A stretch of DNA of 64,000 nucleotides, from the NCBI RefSeq assembly GCF_004027225.2, contig NC_044278.2, positions 80,612,923-80,676,922 on the forward strand. The letters are read 5' to 3'. Source of the DNA: Strigops habroptila. Taxonomy: Eukaryota > Chordata > Aves > Psittaciformes > Psittacidae. The number at the start of each line of letters is the position of its first letter. The first letter of the stretch is position 1. This document shows, piece after piece, positions 58,057 through 64,000 of the stretch. The notes beneath the pieces were generated by a model that made no database searches, was not told the DNA's origin, and saw only the letters and a list, made by a program, of their open reading frames with translations. Position numbers and translations under genes: made by a program.

Positions 58057-60436
58057 AGGGAAAACAATGAACCAGAGACTTCAGTGCTAATATTAAAATT
58101 GTTTTCCTAATTTTAGGGAAATGTTATACTCAAATCACTATTCACTCTACACTTTTATATGCACAGCTGAGGCTAAACTTTCCTGAATTATAAATTTAGC
58201 TCTGAATAACCATCGCTTTGGTCTGATACTCACAGAGGACACCACAAAAGTGATGCGATTCCTATCTCTTGTCTTCTACAAGAATGGAATGTAATGAAGC
58301 AAATCGTATTTTCTTCCCAAGTGAATTCAGTGGATCATGAACCGAGTTATCTTCTTGCATTTTTGGCCTCAGCTAAGTTTCCCCCTCTGCTAAAGAAAGA
58401 TTTCAGTCAGATTACTGTAAGACCACATACACAAAACAGTGCAAAATAACTGAAGCAAACCTTAGCTCTCTTTATGCAAAGTCATTTACACTGTGACACT
58501 GGAACCTGGAAAACTCCCAGAAATGAAGAGTGGCTGAAACAGATTTGTTCACTTTTATGGAAGATGGATAACACATTCTGCTTGGTGAGGAAGCTAGAAT
58601 GCTTTTACAAAGCCCAGCAGCCCTCTCTGAATGCTAACAGTGTACGTCTGTTTGTGGAAACACTGTTTTGTCTCCTCTCTTTTGAGCTGAGTGCATGCAA
58701 CTTTTTCTTCTTGGATGTCTTTGTGTTGTAAAGGACAGCGGAACAGTTTTCAGTTGCCTTTGCAGGTAAAGACCAGGGTTACTGGTGGCTTCTGTGCTCC
58801 AATCTCACTTCTCACCCTGTGCCCAGCAAAAGGACTAGCAATGTTAGCTGAGGATTTCCCACCGTAAGGGAATCAGGAGTAATCCAAAGAGTAGAGAAGA
58901 AAGAATAAGTTCTCATTCTTACTTTCATAGTTACTATATCTTCTGCACACAAAATAGGAAAAGGCATGTGTTCTCCATTCTGTTTTGATATAGTAATTTC
59001 TTACAGTGACTTTCAAAATCAACTCTTTTAAAGAAAAAGTTCCCAACAATCTGAAGCCACGAAAGTGAAGTTAAGTTATGTAGACTTCTTACAATCACAA
59101 CAAACCCAACACTGAAAAGCTGTGCTGGTATGGAAGAAGTGTTTCTTATATATGCAGGGCTGAAATCAGACCAGTTGATACTGTGGTAGATGTGACTCCA
59201 TGGAGGCTGGTATGCCTTGGGCACTGGGAACGTTTGTAATATTCTGGGACATTTGTCAGACAGCTTTACACAGTATCAGCTTTTCTCCATTTTCACTTCG
59301 TTTTCCTTTCACTTCTATGGCAGTTTCCAGCCACATTGAGAGAAAAAAAGTGAGGTTAAAATCTGGGTGCATAAGAGTAGGATCAGGAAATGAAACCACC
59401 ACAAGGTGCCTAGTAAGTGGTAGGTAAGCGCTATTGTATGTGGCAAGAAATTTTCCCAACATGTACACAGATAGACAATAGTTATCCACTTTATTTGACC
59501 TTTATTTTCTCTTCTTCAGTACAATCACACAATTATTTATGTACTTGGAATTAGAATTTCATGCCGCTATATCTGTACACACAGCATGTGTGTATTTAGC
59601 TGTGGATATATCACACAAAGAAAACTATCACTACGTCAGAAAACTCCAAGGTATCTTCTAGTACATCCAACCACGCTGTTAAAACCATTAATTCTTGACC
59701 TACCAAAGTGCCTTACATCTTTTCCCATCTTTCACAAAAATTGTGCTCTTTCTTGTTTGGTGACTGTGGAAGAAAACAGGAAGCTGAATATCAGTTATCT
59801 AATCAACTGGTTTTTCCTCCTCTGAACTTGTTTTAACTTTTACTGCTGACCGCTTTTGCTCATAGGGAAAAAGCTTTTGCATGACTTTGCTGAAAACTCA
59901 GAAAAGGACATTTTTTAATTTTGCTATTTTTGCTTTTTCCATTTGCCAAATAAACATTTATAGATAGGCATGGATATGTAGGCATCAAAGCACCATAGAA
60001 AATACTTTAATCCAAGCATTCCCATTTTAGAAGATTACAAGCAGAAAGGGCCAATGTTTGCTCTTCTTTTGTCATGCAGCTGGTGGCCTACTAAGATGGC
60101 TTGAAGTTATAGCCATTTTCAAAGTAAGTTGCAAACTTTTGGAGTTGCCAGAGTGTCCCTTGTCTCCTGAACTCTCATACATAGAGTTTAACTGCCATCA
60201 GAGGGTCAGCCCCATTCAGCAGGGTGACACCAGGGTGCCCATGCTGCTCTGTCCTCCTGCCATGCCACAGAGTGTGGGAATGTTCAGTTCCTGGGTCAAA
60301 TGTACATCCTGAAATTGAGCAAGCCACAATTTTTTAAGCCCTCCTCTGAGTTCCCAGGTGGATAACAGCTTCGGTCTATCTCTGTAGATTGAGTAAAGTT
60401 GAAAGTCTTCAAGATTATGACACTGGAGTGATAAGG
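58057..60436. other. Gene-poor AT-rich DNA, no gene seen
   Basis: No coding or RNA gene recognised. Confidence 0.5.
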
Positions 60437-60670
60437 CAAATACAGGTTCAGATTGGATATTAGGAAAAAAAATCTTCCCCAAAAGGGTTGTCGAGCAGTG
60501 GAACGGGCTGCCCAGGGAAGCGGTTGAGTCCCCATCCCTGGAGGTATTTAAAAGATGTGTAAATGTGGCATTTAGGGACATGGTTTAGTGGTGGATTTGG
60601 TCTTAGGTTTACAGTTGAACTCAATGGTCTTAAAGGTCTTTTCCAACCTATGATTCTATGATTCTATGAA
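60437..60670 (+). mobile_element. CR1 LINE 3' fragment (plus strand)
   Basis: CAGGTTCAGATTGGATATTA, GAGCAGTGGAACGGGCTGCC, CAATGGTCTTAAAGGTCTTT, then the tail CCTATGATTCTATGATTCTA. The 3' UTR (TTTAGTGGTGGATTTGGTCTTAG) differs from the 7.1 kb copy, so it belongs to another CR1 subfamily. Confidence 0.95.
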
Positions 60671-63600
60671 AATAGGAAATGTTTCACAGATGTCTAAAAA
60701 GTGGAGTACTGTCCTGTGGGCCAGAGTTTCAAGCTTTTGTTTCATTCCAGGACTCACATTTACCCAGGACTGAAATAGAAACAAATAGAGGGAAAGGGGA
60801 AGAAGTAAAGCCCAAAATTCAGAGATGAGTAATATGTAGCTTGCAGTAGAGCTTGTGGGCAGCTGTTCCCTGAAGCACATCCAAAGAAAGTAGCCGAGAG
60901 AACTGAAGAGCTCATTTTTGTTGGTAAACATTAGTCAGATTGTGATTAATAATAACTTCTCTTTGTATATTATTTAGAAGCCACCCTCATACGGAATGTT
61001 ATGACAGAAGATGCCCAAGAATGCAGATTTTAGTAGCTAGGCTAAAAAAAACCAACCAAAACCAACCATGACAAGAAGGAATATTTTAAAATATTCCTTC
61101 TGCAAGGATTAATAAATACCTTTTGAAGACTTTTTTTCAGAATTTCAAAAAGCTCCATTTTCTCCAGCTTTTTTTGCACCCCAAAATTTTGTGATTAAGT
61201 TTCATGCACAGAATTACAAAGAAGCTTTTTATTCTTGTTTTAAATTCATAACTCTCTGTAACCTGAACTGTGGGTGTTATGACAGCCTGAGTTCTCTGTG
61301 AAAACATATTCCATTTCCTTTGTTGCCTTTGCATAATTTCCCTTTTTTTATGGTGTTACTGTGCTTCATAACTAGGAAGTATCCTGTATTCTTCCCTTGA
61401 AGAACACAGAGATAGCAAAGGATGCCATAGATGCTTTAGACAGAAGCCACCTGTGAAATTTATGTATTGACATTAGTGGAAAACAGAGGACTTGAGTGAT
61501 GCTTTTGCAGTTTTATGTAAGCATAAATCATTTACTTGTTCTCTGTTTGTGACAGTCTGCAGTTTAAGCAAATTATTTGCTGACACAAAACATAACTGGA
61601 ACTGTAGGTTCAGAAGCTTTGCTGTGCTCTTTTATCTACTCCTTTTTTGTTCCCAGAGCGTTTTGATCTCCCCTGAAGAAATACTTCGAAACTCAAAGCC
61701 ATTTTTTTTTATGAGCTGCATGCTGGCTAATAATATGAGGAGCATGTTCTAACTGAGCAAAAATGACTTCTGTTTAAAACCAAGAATTTTCTGAGTTCTT
61801 CCCACAGCAGCTAGATTTCTTTATTTCAGCTCTGTGCACGAAGTGATTTCATAGTGCCTGCTTCACACTCTTCCTTCCCTCAGCTTGATCTCCTTCCTCT
61901 CTAGTGTCATGCTGTTTCTTACATGGGCAGTTTTTAGAAAAAGCTGTAAAAAACACCTTTTAATTTAGGCCTTTCCGGTAAACCAAATGATTACTTCCAA
62001 AGCCAGTAGAAGAACGGTCTGATCAGAGCTGTCCTAGCACAGCAGCACTCTGCCTTATGCAAATTATCAATTATTTCACTACATTCTATTTAATGTTATT
62101 TTGGCTCCTACTGGAGCCAGTCTTAATGTTACAAAGAAGCTCCAGCCTTCAGAGAGTGGGAAGGGACATCCCAGCATGACTGCTTTCTGCAAGTTGTTAC
62201 CTCCTGGAGAAGTCATTAAGTGTTGCTGCCAGAGATAGAGATGCCTCTCTCCCCAGCTTTCTCAGTGCTGATCTTACAGATAGGCAGGAGAAGATGAAGG
62301 TCCTGGGATGATGGGTAGGTCTTTTCCTTTGATCTGCAGCTTTGGGCTTGGGAAAGAGCAGAGGCAAGTTCTTCGGAGTGTCTCTGGCAGCAACTGGCCA
62401 GATTTAATACCTAGGGGTGAGATTACAGAATTATAAACCAGGATTTTCTCAAATCCAGAATGATTCACTGAATCCAGAAATAAGAGGAGGGATGACTCAG
62501 AAGATTGCCCGCTTAGTGGGATTTTGTACTTGACTCCAGGGTCAGGATGTTTCTGGAACATGTAAGTCTCTAGGAATAGCTACCAAGGCCCATTCAGAGT
62601 GACTTCACAAATCCCTGTCCTCTTGTCTCTTTCTAATCTGGCTCCTGGTGTTGCCTCACCTCCTTCTATCTCAGAATTATGGAAGAATAGTCCAGACAAC
62701 CCCAAAAGCCTCCAATACCCCTTGTCAACTGACATGTGCAAGTGGTAGATAAAACTCTAATACATGTGTCAATTATCATGCTGCTTAGTCCTCATCTATT
62801 GAAATGAAAGTTCAGGAAAGAAGTTTCTTTCATACTTCCCCTTTCCCCTTCTTTGTCTTCTGTCTGATATTACAGCCTACTAGTGTTTCCTGGCAAAATC
62901 AGAGAAGTGTCAGCATCAGACATGCATCCAGGCACCTTTGCTTCTGGTGCTGGAGAGGACAAACCTCTGGCTTGTAAGAAAATGAGTGTGCTGACATATC
63001 TACACCCTTTTGCCTCTAATTCTTCACTGCCTCTGCCATCCATTGCAGTTCAACCTCCTCCTGGTTGCATACAGCAGCAGTGATACTTTTACACCTCTGT
63101 CTCTGTTTTATAGCTTCCTGTACTATTCCTTGCTTTTAGGAACATCAGCTTTTAGGCTCTAACTTCAAAGTGGGCCCTGCTCTGGGTGGAATATGGACCC
63201 AGTGGCCCCCAGTGGTCCCCTCACAACATAGTTTTTCCCTGGTATGATTCTGAATTCACTTGTGCCTGGACAGACAAGTGGAGTCACTTCTGTCTTGGAA
63301 CAATCCTGAGGAAAATTGCATGACTTCCTACCGACAATTAGTTAAGTTTGAAAGCTGATTATATGAAGCCTATTCTGTCCCCAGACACCATAATGGAGGG
63401 CAATTGGCAAATTAGATTTCCATGTTTTAATGGGAGGCTACTTTCAGGGGGCTGTGCCAGACCATGAGGTTGTCTCATTGTACATTTGTTTGGAGGATTA
63501 AACAGCTAGATCTATTTGAAAGGTAACCTAAACTATAGACTTGTGCTGTAAACAGAGGTGCCAAATATATATCTGTTCACCTACATGTCAGGACTGGAAT

Positions 63601-64000
63601 GTTATTGCCCAAACATAGGATCTGTGCAAAAGATTTGAAAGTCTGAACTTAAAAAGTGAATTCCCCAAAAGAAAAGGCATTAACAAATATCTCTCCTATG
63701 TTAAAGACAAATCTCAAAGATATACATGCACTCAACTGAAAGTTGCTTAGCTCTGTCCCACCAGTACAAAGTCTGCAGGCTTTGCAGTAAGAAAAGAAAG
63801 GACTCCCTGGTTAAGGAGGCAGAGGAAGAACCTAACCTCTCAGGGCATACTCAATGGATGACTTTATTTTAATTTGTAATGTTTCCATGTCTTTCTATGA
63901 AAACAAGAACTATCATAGAAAAAGTAATTTTCTTAGGGAGTTTAGCATCCGTCTCCAACATTGTTTATAATGCAGACGTGTCAAGCCTGGGTCCCAATCA
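60671..64000. other. Gene-poor AT-rich DNA to the end of the window, no gene seen
   Basis: Unique sequence with short open frames only. The 95-codon minus-strand frame at 62274-62561 has no recognisable domain. Confidence 0.5.

Overview
This is vertebrate nuclear DNA, almost certainly from a bird. The evidence is many CR1 LINE fragments with the typical 3' tail of ATTCTATG-like octamers, an avian type of endogenous-retrovirus LTR (two solo copies and a fragment), a single-exon KCTD12 gene in a strong CpG island, and long AT-rich gene-poor DNA around it. The LTR type is one I associate with neoavian birds; the species cannot be read from the window.

Layout. 1-12.7 kb: AT-rich intergenic DNA with three CR1 copies, one with an open reverse-transcriptase C-terminal frame (6490-7224). 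12.78-14.8 kb: CpG island, promoter, and the intronless KCTD12 coding sequence (+, 13789-14787), an auxiliary subunit of GABA-B receptors, followed by a long AT-rich 3' UTR that probably ends near 18.25 kb. 19.3-20.3 kb: a two-part repeat (A1+B1). 21.06-26.17 kb: an abrupt GC-rich block carrying, on the minus strand, a compact multi-exon ARHGAP20-like Rho-GTPase-activating-protein gene. 26.18-27.05 kb: a CR1 ORF2 fragment. 27.05-27.44 kb and 33.55-34.08 kb: second copies of A and B, now 6.1 kb apart. 34-64 kb: gene desert with CR1 pieces, an ancient CR1 relic (47.3-48.8 kb), LTRs at 50.4 and 57.5 kb, and simple repeats.

The most interesting object is the ARHGAP20-like gene. Twelve exons with GT/AG boundaries can be joined by eye into one uninterrupted 515-codon frame from an ATG at 25950 to 22188. 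It includes half of a PH domain, traces of the RA region, and a complete RhoGAP domain with the arginine finger and the conserved Asn. Because it keeps introns it is not a processed retrocopy. The compact GC-rich structure, set in AT-rich DNA and bounded by duplicated segments, points to a segmental (DNA-level) duplication next to KCTD12. Its C-terminal end is unsettled, and whether it is expressed cannot be told from sequence.

No tRNA, rRNA, CRISPR or convincing small-RNA gene was seen. Exon borders, repeat limits and similarities were judged by reading; no alignment or database search was run.
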